Source of the DNA: Geosiphon pyriformis
Taxonomy: Eukaryota > Glomeromycota > Glomeromycetes > Archaeosporales > Geosiphonaceae
Assembly (NCBI GenBank): GCA_016748015.1
Contig: JAAOMT010000586.1
Location: 62,001-126,000, forward strand
Length of the DNA: 64,000 bases
Direction of reading: 5' to 3'
Each line of letters opens with the position of its first letter. Position 1 is the first letter of the stretch. The position numbers and the translations under genes are program-made. The notes beneath the pieces were generated by a model that saw only the letters and a program-made list of their open reading frames with translations, made no database searches and was not told where the DNA came from. Positions 52,315-62,818 of the stretch are shown here, one piece after another.

Positions 52315-52975
52315 TATTGACCTCTGTCAAAATCCAACTCATTTAATTCCTCCTCTTAAAGTATTTCCTGAATTTCGTTTTTGAGAATTACTTGTGTTAT
52401 TTGGGTCTGTAATTCTTCAAATTGAGCATTGGTGATCTTTCCCAATTGATTACTGGTAACCAAATCTATTGCTTTGTTGAGTAATATTTCTGGTCTATCC
52501 TAAAATGCTGTGTGTATTTGGTATATCGCTTGGGCCTGTGTGGATAAGTTGTTCTTTCCCACAAAATGTTCTAATTGTTGTAGTATTCTTTTGTTGAATA
52601 ATCGCTTTGTTTTATCCATATATAAATTCTGGATATTTACGTGTTGTCCCAAGTAAAAATAACAATAGTTTCATAGAAATTGTTGTATCCACCAATTCCA
52701 AGTTTCTTTAGTCAACTCTTGATATAGTGACTCTTTTGTCAACTCTCTTATTGTTAATTTTACTTTCGCAATGATTTTGTCCATAGTATTTTCAGTTTTC
52801 TTCTGTGTTCTGGGTTGCAATGTCTTTCTAGTATCTTGATATCAAATGGTTTGTTGATTGATTGTAATCTCCATTTCCTGGTGTTGGATCAATTGAAAGA
52901 GTTGTTGTGCTAGTGAGTGAATGTTGTCTGTAATTTCTATTTTTCTAATATTTTCTGTTGTGTCTACCATGTCTT
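52315..52975 (-). pseudogene. Extra 3' ORF of element A (after integrase), disrupted
   Basis: On the minus strand the frame starts MVDTTENIRKIEITDNIHSL near 52970 and runs for about 215 codons, with stops at several points, to within a few bases of the polypurine tract. It aligns with the frame at 62150-62818 of element B (KMEITDNIYLLTQQLFQLIQ). It is hydrophilic, Gln-rich and helical, without membrane segments, so it does not look like an envelope protein. The function is unknown. Confidence 0.6.
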
Positions 52976-53099
52976 TATATATTCTTTTGATGGATCAATT
53001 TGATGTGTTGTTGTTAATAATAATGATTGGTTCCAGATCTCGTGGAATCTGATCTGGTTGGACTAGTATTTTCTGTACTCCTAATTGTGGAATATTATT

Positions 53100-55810
53100 G
53101 GTAGATGGTAGTATGGTGTTGTGGTATGGTTTCAGTCAATCTCTATGTGCTGCTTTGGTTAAAATTTTGTTGTTCAGTCTTAATTTGTAAGCTCCATTTC
53201 CTAAAATTTCTTCTATGTGAAATGGTCTGTTCCATTTGAGGTCAAATTTTCTACTCCATTGTTTTTCCGCTTTGGTATAATGTAAGAGTACTTTGTCTCC
53301 AATTTTGAATTCAACTGGTTTGTCTGGTAGTTGATTATTATGTCTTTCTTTCTGTTTCTCTTGTGACTTTTGTATGTTATCAGCTGCTCTTCTTCGTTTG
53401 TTTTCCAATGTTTCCATTAAGTCATATGTTTTTTTTAACAATGTTTCTTGGAAATTCTCTTCTGTTATTGGTTCAGTTGAATATGTGTTGACCTTTATCT
53501 CCACTGGTAATATTGCTGTTCTATCATATACTAATTTAAATGATGTTGCTTGTGTAGTGTCTTGCTTCATTGTTCAATAAACAAATAGTACTGATAGTAT
53601 TAACATGTCCTAATTATTCTGGTTTTCTTGGCTGAGCTTAGCTATTGCTTCACACAATGTTCTGTTGAATCTTTCGACTAATCCATTGGTTTGTGGATGG
53701 TATGGTGATGATAGTGGTCTCTTAATTCCGAATCTTTGGCTCAATTCTGTTAATGTTCTGTTCACAAAATGAGTATCTTGGTCTGATAATAATTCCTTTG
53801 GACATTCATGTCGACAAATTAAATCTTGATGAATGAATTCAGCAACAGATTCTACATCCACTCTTTGAATTGCTTTTGCCTCTGGCTATTTAGTGAGATA
53901 GTCTATGGCTATTGCTATGTACCTGTTTCCTCCTCTGGTGATTGTTAATGGTCTGACTAGATCAATTCCAATACGGTCAAATGGTTGTCCCACTTTGATT
54001 GGTCTTAATGGTTCACTGGGTTTCATACCTCCTTTTTGCTGACAAGCATCACAATTTTGAACATATTGGATAATGTCTGGATATATTGATGGCCAATAGT
54101 ATTTTTTTCTGGTTCTTTCCATGGTTGCTTCTTTGTGAAAGTGTCCTGCTGTTGGATTTGAGTGTATGTTGAATAATATTGTCTCTTTTTCTGGCTCTGT
54201 AATTACTCTGGTTGGTTGCTTTAGATCCCTTATATTTTTTTGATAAAGTATATTTTGGTGAGTGATAAAATATTTTGATTGTTGTTTGATACTCTTTCGT
54301 TTCATTTGAGATAAATTCTCCTTGAACTGTTGAGTGTTTATATAATATAGCAGTTGTTAATATTTTTGTATGTTCATCTTTTGTTATATTTTTCGTTGGT
54401 ATTGTTCTGGTTTTGTTATATTTTTGGGTTGAAATGTTTTTAGATTTGTTTCATTCGTGACAAACTGTTAGCATTTCTGTTGTCTTTTCCCTTTTTATAA
54501 TGTATAGTATAATTATATGGTGCGAGTGTCATTTTCCATCTTGACTATCTTTCATTTCCAAATTCTTGTTTTTGAAGTGATGTTAATCCTTTGTGATCTG
54601 TGTATACTTCAAACTTCTGGCTCAAGTATTCTTTCCATTTCATGACTGCCCAGTATATCACTAAGTGTTCTTGTTCTGGTGTTCCATAGTTCTTTTTGGC
54701 TGGTGTTAAACTTCTGCTGGCATATGCTACTGAATGTTCCCTGCCATCTGGTCCTCTCTGAGATAATACTGCTCCCAATGTTTAGCCAGATGCATTGGTA
54801 ATAATGATGAATGGTTTGTTATGATCTGAATAGATCAGTACTGAAGCTTAAATGAGCTTTTTTCTCAGAATATTAAAAGCTTCTTGTTGACTTTCTGTCC
54901 ATTCATATTTTGTATTTTTGGTTTGCAGTTGGTTGAGTGGCTGTGCTATCTTGAAAAAGTTCTTAATAAAATGTCGATAGTAGCTGGCAAATTCCAAGAA
55001 TAATTTCAGTTCTGTCCTATTTGTCAGCACTGGAAAGTTCTTTACTATCTCTATTTTCTCTGGATCTGTTTTGATGCCATCTTTGCTGACTATGTGTCCC
55101 AAAAATTTTAGTTCTGTCTTGCCAAAGAAGCACTTTGTTGCATTTAACTTTAGTCCTGTTCTTCTTAGTCTTTCGAACACTTGTTGAAGATAATGAAGAT
55201 GATCATTAAATGTTTTTGAGAATACATTGGTGTTGTCCAAGTATACAACTACTGATTTTCACAATAAGCCTGTATAAACAATTTCCATTAGCCTTTGGAA
55301 AGTGACTGGTGTGTTGGTTAAGCCAAATGGCATTACTTCAAATTCAAAATTCCCTTCTCTGATAGTGAATGCCGTCTTTTCTTTGTTGGCTGGATCCATG
55401 GTTACTTGTCAGTAACCACTGTCTAGGTCTAATGTTGAAAACCATTTGTTTTCACTGAAAGTGTCGAATAATTCTTGGATCCATAGAGTGGGGTAGCTAT
55501 CTCTATGAGTTACTCTATTGAGTTTTCTATAATTCACACAAAAGTGGATCTTTTTATTCTTTTTACAAACGAGTACCACTGGTGATGACTATGGGCTTAT
55601 TGATGGCTGAATTAGTCTGTTGTCAAGCATTCAGTTTATCTCTTGCCGGATAATCTTGTGGCTAGCTGGTGGTACTCTGTATGCTCTTTGTTTAATTGGC
55701 ATTGCATCTCCAGTCTTAATCTGATGCTGGATGATGTCAGTTCAGCCAAACTCATTTTTGCTGGCAAAAATGTTATTGAAATTGTTGAGCAACATCTTAA
55801 GTTGCATACT
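53100..55810 (-). pseudogene. Element A pol: reverse transcriptase, RNase H, integrase (disrupted)
   Basis: Read on the minus strand. Reverse transcriptase spans about 54900-55700, with QHQIKTGDAMPIKQRAYRVP, WFSTLDL, VMPFGL and the active-site box at 55232-55243, which reads YLDN instead of YLDD. RNase H follows (about 54540-54840: LGAVLSQRGPDG, YTDHKG). Integrase has the zinc-binding HSNPTAGHFH..CDAC (about 54055-54175), catalytic Asp in GIDLV (about 53965), Asp in SDQDTHF (about 53785) and Glu in GLVERF (about 53680), then a C-terminal KIGDKVLLHYTKAEKQW region. Stops occur at several former Trp and Gln positions. The product would have copied and integrated the element. Confidence 0.85.
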
Positions 55811-57469
55811 TTAGAGTGGATTCAAGTTTTCCATGTTCATTTGTTCCAATTGTTCTGGTTGGAACAAATAACATTTGCTTTGTCCATATATTATTTGTAA
55901 TGTTATATCAACATATCCACAAAGCTGTGGAAAGTCTGGAATAGAGTTTGGTGGTTGGTCTTCTATTTCTGTGGTTAAATATCTGATGGTAGTTTTTTCT
56001 GATATGTTGATGACATTGCCAGTGTTGTTGTAGATGGGAATTTTAATGTGGCTATAGCTTTTGGCTGGTATGTGGAGATTGCTCAGTCCAATCTCTTCTG
56101 ATTCACAAAAATTTGCTTCAGCTTCAAAAATCTGTTCTTGTTCCTTTTCCTTCCTTTCTATTGTTAGTATGTACTGGCTATATGGTGAAATGGAAATAGC
56201 TTGACCGGTTGAAATAATTTCTCCTTGGCCAACAATTTTTTCCTCCACCATATTAACTGGTACATTTATTCTATTTGTTGACCCAAATCCTTGTATTCCT
56301 CTTGCTGTTATCCCTAATTTCTCCTTCTTTCCCACTAATATCAACTGAGCTATTCTAACCAGAGGCAGAAATATTGTCTGTGCTATTTTTTTGTTGGGCT
56401 CTATTATATAGGCCTTTTCTGAGTCATTTTGTAGCATAGTGATAATATTTCTTATATATCCCATGTCAATTATTCCTCTTTTCACTAAACTACTTCTAGA
56501 TGCTAATTGAACTATTGTTGTTGCCAGAATTTCCAGTGCTATTTTCAGATCAATGCAGGTGCACAAATGTGGTTCCAATTTGATGGCTTCTTTTTCTGGA
56601 TACTTCAGATCAAACTCAGCATCAGTATTATGCATGCGTTCTGGCATGATACCTTCCCCATTGTTACTATACCATTTCAACTCCTGCTCCTTGGAAAGAT
56701 CTGGTAGTGCAATATATTGTTTGTATTTTGTATTGGAGTTTGAATCTGAGTTGGAATCATTGTTATTGTTATTGCTATTTTGAATGAAGCTTGAACTGTT
56801 GTTGTCGTCATTGTTGTCAGAGTTTGAATCATGATTGATTGGTGATTCCGACTCCGATGCACAGCTGCTGATTGGTTCTTCCTCTTCGTGGATCATGTAG
56901 ATCATGCATGGTGGTAGATTGTAAATAAGGTTACAATCATCACAATATTCAAAGTTACTGAGAATTAAACAATAGTGACACAGTCTTGTATTCAACTGTG
57001 CTAGCTGTTGTTCTTGCTCTTCTTTAGTGGGTGTTAAGTTTTGGTAGTGCTCATAGAACTCTTCTGGTTCCAAGAAATTTATGACTGGCTTTGCATCCCA
57101 GTTAAGCTCAATGGGTTCTGATAAGTTGTTTTTAATTGTTTTGATTTCTTCTGGCAACGCGCTTTCAATTTTGGTGATTGCCATTTGCCATAATTCATCG
57201 TCATTGTGTGGACAACTGTCCAATTGCTGTACAGCTCTTCTCCAAGTGGCTTTTATTGGTGTCCCTTTTTCGACCCAGTCACTAATGAGAATTGTGTATT
57301 GGCAGGAAACATTGCACATTCCTCCTCTCTCAGAAATGTCATTCCACATTCCTTCATTGAGGAGAGTTTCTCCACAGGCTAGACATGGTGTATTATCCCA
57401 TTTTCCCACTTGTTTTGGTCTTCCAAAATGTTTGACAAGGCATGCATGGCAATAGAACTTGGTTGCCAT
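55811..57469 (-). CDS. Gypsy polyprotein segment: Cys-rich region plus dUTPase-like domain (552 codons open)
   Basis: The longest open frame of element A, with an ATG at 57469. It is part of the ancestral pol polyprotein, not a free-standing gene: the frame continues upstream past a single TAG into the protease region and downstream into reverse transcriptase. Residues 1-90 and 160-190 hold CX2C pairs (CHAC, CLAC, CHYC, CDDC). Residues 200-250 are a Ser/Asn/Asp-rich linker. Residues about 270-400 carry the five trimeric dUTPase motifs in order: DAEFDL, ASRSSL, IIDMGY, PNKKIAQTI and ARGIQGFGSTN. The motif 2 Ser-Arg-Ser, motif 3 Asp and Tyr and motif 5 Phe are present. The spacing between motifs 2 and 3 is a few residues short, so activity is uncertain. 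dUTPases remove dUTP and so protect cDNA from uracil. Confidence 0.75.
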   Translation of the reverse strand: MATKFYCHACLVKHFGRPKQVGKWDNTPCLACGETLLNEGMWNDISERGGMCNVSCQYTILISDWVEKGTPIKATWRRAVQQLDSCPHNDDELWQMAITKIESALPEEIKTIKNNLSEPIELNWDAKPVINFLEPEEFYEHYQNLTPTKEEQEQQLAQLNTRLCHYCLILSNFEYCDDCNLIYNLPPCMIYMIHEEEEPISSCASESESPINHDSNSDNNDDNNSSSFIQNSNNNNNDSNSDSNSNTKYKQYIALPDLSKEQELKWYSNNGEGIMPERMHNTDAEFDLKYPEKEAIKLEPHLCTCIDLKIALEILATTIVQLASRSSLVKRGIIDMGYIRNIITMLQNDSEKAYIIEPNKKIAQTIFLPLVRIAQLILVGKKEKLGITARGIQGFGSTNRINVPVNMVEEKIVGQGEIISTGQAISISPYSQYILTIERKEKEQEQIFEAEANFCESEEIGLSNLHIPAKSYSHIKIPIYNNTGNVINISEKTTIRYLTTEIEDQPPNSIPDFPQLCGYVDITLQIIYGQSKCYLFQPEQLEQMNMENLNPL

Positions 57470-58678
57470 CTAATATTCTTCATCGTCACCACAGCATGCA
57501 CCTATTGACGACAATTTTTTGCTGCAATTAATGCATATCAGTTTGGGTTGGCGATAGATCAATGATTGTTGTTGACTGTAGGTGTATGGGATATAAGTGT
57601 TGTTGGCTTGAGTGTTTTCTTCCTCTCTCTCTTTTTCTTTTCCTTTTTCTTCTTTCCACTTCCAACTCAATGGTTCTTCCTGTTCGTTGTCAGTCCAGAT
57701 CAAATCATCTGTCTTCCAAGTCAGTTCTTCTTTTTGCTTTCCCTTGGGGTTGTCATTCCACAAGAGTATCAGTAGTAGTTTGTTGTGGTTGGCATCAGCC
57801 CAGAAGACTTGGTAAGCTTTCCAAGTAGATTTCTCTTTCTCTTCTTCCAGTTCAATCAATAGTTTCTCTTTTGGAGGAGTCTTGAAATGGCCACATGTGG
57901 CTGGTATACGTATGTGTCAGCCCTAATATGTTAGCTGGAGTTCCTGGGTGTTCCAGTCTAATGTTGCATTGACTTTGAACAGCCAGTCATTACCAACTAG
58001 AGCTTGGTATTGAGTGGCTTTCATCACTAAAACTTTAATGAGAGTTATGATGCCATTGATTTTGAAAGAGAAGTCATCAATTTCACCAATTGGAGTTTTG
58101 GTCACTCCATCAGCTGTGATGATTCTGGTGCTGGCAGTTCGATCAACTCGGTGACCTAATTGGTCCATGAGTTGTTGTGTGATAATACTGCCTGCTGAAC
58201 TGCTATCGAGGATCAATTTGATGGATTGACCATTAACTTTAGCATCTGTGTACATCATGGTGATGGGTTTTTCATCGAAAGCGGCTCCACTAAATAATGA
58301 GATACTTGATGGCTCTTTGATTTTAAATAAGAAGATGGCAGCTAATGATTTGTCATTGGTGACTGTTGCTGGCAGAATATTGCTGGTAAGGGTTTGTTGT
58401 TTTTGGGTGGGTTCTTGGTTGCTGGGTGAGGTGTCTTCTAAGGTAACCAGGAGACTTAAATAGTCTTGGGAATTCGGGTTTTGGGGATGACCAGCACCCA
58501 AATTCCATTGACGAGATCCTGTTTGTTGACTGGAGGAGCTGGGGATCAGCTGATGAACTACCATCAATGATCTCCAGTTTTGCTGCGTGATTTTCAGTCT
58601 TTGGAATCCGTTTTGAGGCAAGTTTTGTGGCGGTGTTTGAATTTGTTGTTGGGGTTGATAAATTACTTGAGGTTGCAA
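57470..58678 (-). pseudogene. Element A protease region (retropepsin-like), active site altered
   Basis: On the minus strand, 57923-58678 encodes a Gln/Pro-rich linker and a retropepsin-like aspartic protease: LILDSSSAGSIITQQLMDQL, then IITADGVTKTPIGEID and ALVGNDWL. The catalytic DS/TG triad reads DSS, so the Gly is lost. After stops near 57923 a charged segment (57470-57859) with CINCSKKLSSIGACCGDDEE leads to the dUTPase frame. The protease would have cut the polyprotein. Confidence 0.75.
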
Positions 58679-58859
58679 CTGATAAATTACTTGTGGCTGT
58701 GGTTGATAGCTTGTGGGTGTTTGATGGACTGGAGTTTGATATACTGGTGGTTGATAGATTTGTGACTATGTCATTGGTAGGTAAGTAGTTTGATCTTAAT
58801 TTGGGTAATGATTCAGAGTTTGAAATCTGTGATCGGAGTTTTGATATTGATTTTCTGAT

Positions 58860-60631
58860 TATTGATTGTTGCTATAAAATCTGCAGTCTGCTCTTATGTA
58901 TTCTTGTTTACCACAGTTGTGACAAACACACGTTTTTGGCTGCCACAGCTGATTAGATGCTGCTAATGATGATGATGGACGCGACTAATTTTGGAAAAAA
59001 TTCATGTTTCCTGGATTGTTGCATCATTGTGATGGTTGATAAATTGGGCGATTGTTAGCTAAGTATCCCTCTAACTTCTGATTAATTGAATCACTGAATT
59101 GTTTCAATTTAGAATCCAATTCAGATGATCTATTCATCACTAGGTTCATGGCGTAGACATAATTGGCTTCTAATTCAGCAGATTTGAAATCTCTGGCATG
59201 TGTGACTGCATCCTGGAGAGTGGCTGGATGCAATAAGTGTACGTGTTGCAGAATGCTACTGCACAGGCTACAGATGAATTGATTGAGAATTTGTGGTGCT
59301 GTGAAATAATTAGCATCAATTGCTTGGATTTGTCGCAGATTTCTATGGAAGCATCCCAGATATGTGGTAACTGCTTCAGTTTCTCCTTGTTTAATTGTAG
59401 TGAAAGTGTTGGCTAATTTGTTAATGCTGTTGTTATTGCTAAAGTATCTCAAAAATTCTAATTTGAAGGCATTAAAATCTTGGGGTTTGTCGACCAGACT
59501 TTGATATCATGAATCTGCTGTATCCTTGAGAAAATAAGATATGGCTTGCATGGCTCTGGCATTATTTCATCTATTGGCTGTAATGGCTTTTTCTACATTG
59601 TTTAGCCAAACTTGTGCATCATCCTCTTCGCCAGTGAATTTGTCAAGCTTTGCGATTGGTGCATATGTTATTTGTTGTTGTTGCTGTGGTGGAAGTTGTT
59701 GTTGTTGAGATGGTACTGGGGATGGTTGTTGATTTTGTTGGTTTGGTATTTGAATGGGCTGACCAATTGGTTCAACTGGTGGTTAATTAATGATGATAAC
59801 TGGAGATAAGTGTTGATTAATTACTTCAGGGTTTTGATTTTGTGGTGCTTAAATATTTGGAGTTTTGATTTCCAGATTTTTTTACTAAGTTTGAATGTTC
59901 GGAGTTCCAAATTCCGGGTTTTCAAGGATTGGGTTTTGGTAAGTAAATTCTTGATCTTCCAATTCTTCTTCCTCTTCTTCTTCAGATAGTTTCTATGAGG
60001 TAGTAGTTCTAAAGTCCGGTTGAGGCAGCAGTGATCAAATTCCTGATGGTATTGGTGATTATGACTTAAATCCTTCAAAATATTTGCCATATGGTCCTAG
60101 TAGATCTGTTTTTCTTTGTTTACTTTGAAATAGAAATTGTCTGAATGTTGATATCATGTTTGATGTGGATGTGCTTGCTGATATTATATTGATGGCACTT
60201 CTCGGTGTGTAGTGATAGGATGGAGCAGTTGGTGATTCAACTCTTGTTTTCTTTTAAGTAGGTGGTTGTATCCTTTTGGGTGTTACCACTGGTGTTTGTA
60301 GTTTTCTTTTGCCTTTACTGGCGTAAGTAATTGGATATCTTTGTTGGATGTGATGTTCAATTTCTTTGTTGATCTCAGTAATGATGGAGGCAAAATTGTG
60401 ATTTGTTGGCAGGTTGGTATTTTGAATTAATTTTCTGTAGAAAGTTTCTCTGGCTGATTCAGTATTTACTGGTGTTTCTAACAAAGAGGAAATCTTTTTG
60501 TTGACGTAGAAATTAAAGGCTGATTTGGTGGATATATGATTGTGGTTTAATTCCAAGTGTTGACAATAGTGTTGAAATAGGGATTTTGCGAATTCTAAAT
60601 GGTTTGCTTCTATGTTTTCTGATTCTGCCAC
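58860..60631 (-). pseudogene. Element A gag (capsid and nucleocapsid), disrupted
   Basis: On the minus strand the frame opens at a GTG (60629-60631, AESENIEANHLEF..) with no ATG in the expected place. It then has a long Pro/Gln-rich middle with several stops, a retrotransposon-gag capsid segment (about 59024-59650: LDKFTGEEDDAQVWL, FLRYFSNNNS..) and a zinc knuckle near 58890-58930. That knuckle reads CHNCGKQEYIRADC, so the His of CX2CX4HX4C is Tyr. Gag packages the element RNA. Confidence 0.75.
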
Positions 60632-60675
60632 TTTTGAATGGTGTTTGTTGGTGCTGGTTCTCTGTAAAATTATAT

Positions 60676-60691
60676 CTCACAGGAAGCACCA
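60676..60691 (-). promoter_or_regulatory. Primer-binding site of element A
   Basis: Minus-strand TGGTGCTTCCTGTGAG lies two bases inside the 5' LTR. It starts with TGG, the complement of a tRNA CCA end. Element C has TGGTGCTCCCTGTGAGG in the same place, so the family's primer tRNA would end in about GGAGCACCA. Confidence 0.6.
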
Positions 60692-60693
60692 AA

Positions 60694-61554
60694 TATTACA
60701 AATGACAATTTCTGGTGTTGAATTAAATACAAACCCATAACTTGGTGCTCAAAGCTATTCTCATTGTCAATAATCTGAAGGTTTGGTATCTGAAGGTTTT
60801 GTATCTAAAAGGTTTGGTTGAGTTCTTTGTATAATGGACAGAGATTCAATGGTGATAGTTTTATCCATAGCTTCCCAAAACCGCAGTTTTGTCAATTTTT
60901 TTCTCAGCTTGATGACTGGTATTCCTCCTGGTAAGCTATCCTCAATCGAGTGTTCTATCCTTATTTCTGGGTCTTTTACTAGTCACGTTTATCCTGACGT
61001 CAGTGCCCTGTGCGTTAATCCTCAATAGAGTTAGTAAACAACAATAAAATCAAAGCAAGAAAATAAAGAAAATAAAATAAAATAAAGAAAGAAAAGAAAT
61101 AAGCCAAGGTAATTTACAAGTTAGTATTCCGTCAATAGTCATGATCAAGAGCTATTGTTCCAGTGTGATTAAGTATCAATTACTATCAACACTTCATGTT
61201 GATAGTGAAAATGGGTTTGAGATAACAAATAGTTATTTATTAGATAATTGTAATTTGAAGAGTTGCTTAAATTAAATCTAAAACTAAGAGGTCTGTCTTT
61301 TTAGCTTCTAATCCTGCTGCTATATATACATAATTGAGATTCCTCAATTCCTCAATTCTTCATGACAGGAATCCTGGAATTCCTGGAATCCTGTGATTCT
61401 TTTGAGAAGAATCCTGAAATTCTGGAATTCTGCAATTCCTCATTGAGGAATCCTGAAATTCCTAAAAGAAATTCTGGAATTCCACATTTACTACACCTAC
61501 TTCTGATTGGCTAATAATCATGCTAATATATTTCCTATATTTCTATGAGTAATA
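60694..61554 (-). repeat. 5' LTR of element A
   Basis: Collinear with 51439-52297. Its left end reads TATTACAAATGAC where the other LTR has TGTTACAGATGAC, so the TG terminus has mutated. It ends GAGTAATA at 61554 before the CCAT duplication. Confidence 0.92.
61321..61510 (-). promoter_or_regulatory. LTR promoter of element A: CCAAT box, palindrome field, TATA box
   Basis: In the element's reading direction (minus) the order is AGCCAATCAGAAG (about 61500-61512), a field of GGAATTCC, GGATTCC and CAGGATTCCTG-like words (about 61365-61485), then TATATATAGCAG (about 61317-61328). The same order occurs in all LTRs of this family in the window. Confidence 0.5.
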
Positions 61555-61558
61555 CCAT
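61555..61558. repeat. Target-site duplication CCAT, right (element A)
   Basis: The matching copy of CCAT 51435-51438, directly after the right end of element A. Confidence 0.8.
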
Positions 61559-62149
61559 GATGTCAATAACTCAGCACTTTTAATCCTTAATCAATTAGTA
61601 TACAATAACAAAACAACACAAGAAAAGAAAAGAAAAGAAAAAAAGAAAAAAAAATGAAATAAAGAAAATAAGCCAAGGCAATTTTGATTCATATCCTGTC
61701 AATAGCTGTGATCAAGAGCTATTGTTCTAGTATGGTTAAGTATGTGCTATTATCAACATGAAATGTTGATAGTTGAGAAGGGATTTGAGATAGTGAATAA
61801 TTATTTATTTGATATTTGTGATGTGGAAGATTGCTTAGAGGAAATCTAAACTTCTGAGGTCTGTCTTTTCAGCTTCTAATTTTACTGCTATATATACATA
61901 ATTGAGATTCCTTAATTTCTCAATTTCTTACAACAGGAATCCTGGAATTTCTGGAATCCTGCAATTCCTGATAAGAGAAATCCTAGAATTTTGGAATCCT
62001 GCAATTCCTTGTTAGAGAATTCTGAAATTCCTGGAATCCTGTAATTCTTCTGAAAAGAATCCTGGAATTCCACATTTACTATGTCTCCATCTGATTGGCT
62101 AATATCTACTGACTAATAATACTATATTTCCTATATTCTATGAGTAACA
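61559..62149 (-). mobile_element. 3' LTR of Gypsy element B, second part
   Basis: Continues the LTR interrupted at 51438: GATGTCAATAACTCAGCAC through the AAGAAAAGAAAAG run, the palindrome field (about 61935-62075) and GAGTAACA at 62149. With 51128-51438 it makes an LTR of about 902 bp, as long as the solo LTR at 12.3 kb. Confidence 0.8.
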
Positions 62150-62818
62150 TTATTCCTTCCTTTTAATATTGAGCTTTATTGAAATCTAATTTCTTTAATT
62201 CCTCTTCTTGAATTATTTCTTGAATTTTTTTTTCGAATATAACTTGTGTTATTTTAGTTTGTAGTTCTTTAAATTGAGTATTGGTCATTTTTCTCAATTG
62301 ATTACTCGTAATTGTATCCATGGCTGTGTTGAATAAGATTTCTAGTCAGTCTTGAAATCCCATATATAGCTGGTAGATGGCTCGAGCTTGTGTAGTTAGA
62401 TTGTTTTTTTCCACAAATTGTTCCAGTTGTCTCAGTATTGTTATGTCGAATAACTATTTTGTTTTGTTGGTATACAAATTCTAGATATTTACATGTTGTC
62501 TCAAATAGAAATGACAATAGTTTTTCGGAAATTGTTGCGTCCACCAAGTCCAAGTTTCTCTGGTAAGGTCTTGGTGTAATCTGACTATTTGTTGTTCATT
62601 TATGGCCAATTTTATCTTGGTCATAATCTTGTCAACAACATTTTCAAGTCTTTTCTGTGCTTTGTGTTGTAATATTTTTGCCATATTTTTGTAATGAATG
62701 GTTTGTTGATTGATTGTGATTTCTATTTCTTGGTGTTGGATCAATTGAAAGAGTTGTTGTGTTAGTAAGTAGATGTTGTCAGTTATTTCCATTTTTTTGG
62801 TATCTTTTATCATGTCGA
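62150..62818 (-). mobile_element. Gypsy element B, 3' internal fragment with extra ORF
   Basis: Minus strand: polypurine tract AAAAGGAAGGAATAA (62150-62165) and the 3' ORF, which can be followed from KMEITDNIYLLTQQLFQL near 62780 through NYCHFYLRQHVNI to the LTR, with a few stops. It is homologous to 52315-52975 of element A. It ends abruptly at 62818, where element C starts. The rest of B should continue beyond element C, outside the window. Confidence 0.75.

Larger units (their letters stand above)
51439..61554 (-). mobile_element. Full-length Ty3/Gypsy LTR retrotransposon, element A
   Basis: Two LTRs of 859 and 861 bp (51439-52297 and 60694-61554), a primer-binding site next to the 5' LTR, a polypurine tract next to the 3' LTR and a 4-bp CCAT duplication define it. 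On the minus strand the order is 5' LTR, gag, protease, Cys-rich and dUTPase-like region, reverse transcriptase, RNase H, integrase, an extra ORF, 3' LTR. Reverse transcriptase before integrase places it in Ty3/Gypsy. Many stops and several lost active-site residues mean it cannot move on its own. Confidence 0.92.

Noticed and set aside
52315-52975. Envelope gene in element A
   Set aside because: The frame is hydrophilic with no signal peptide or membrane segment.
55643-57828. Plus-strand ORFs across element A
   Set aside because: They are antisense shadows of the Gypsy polyprotein.
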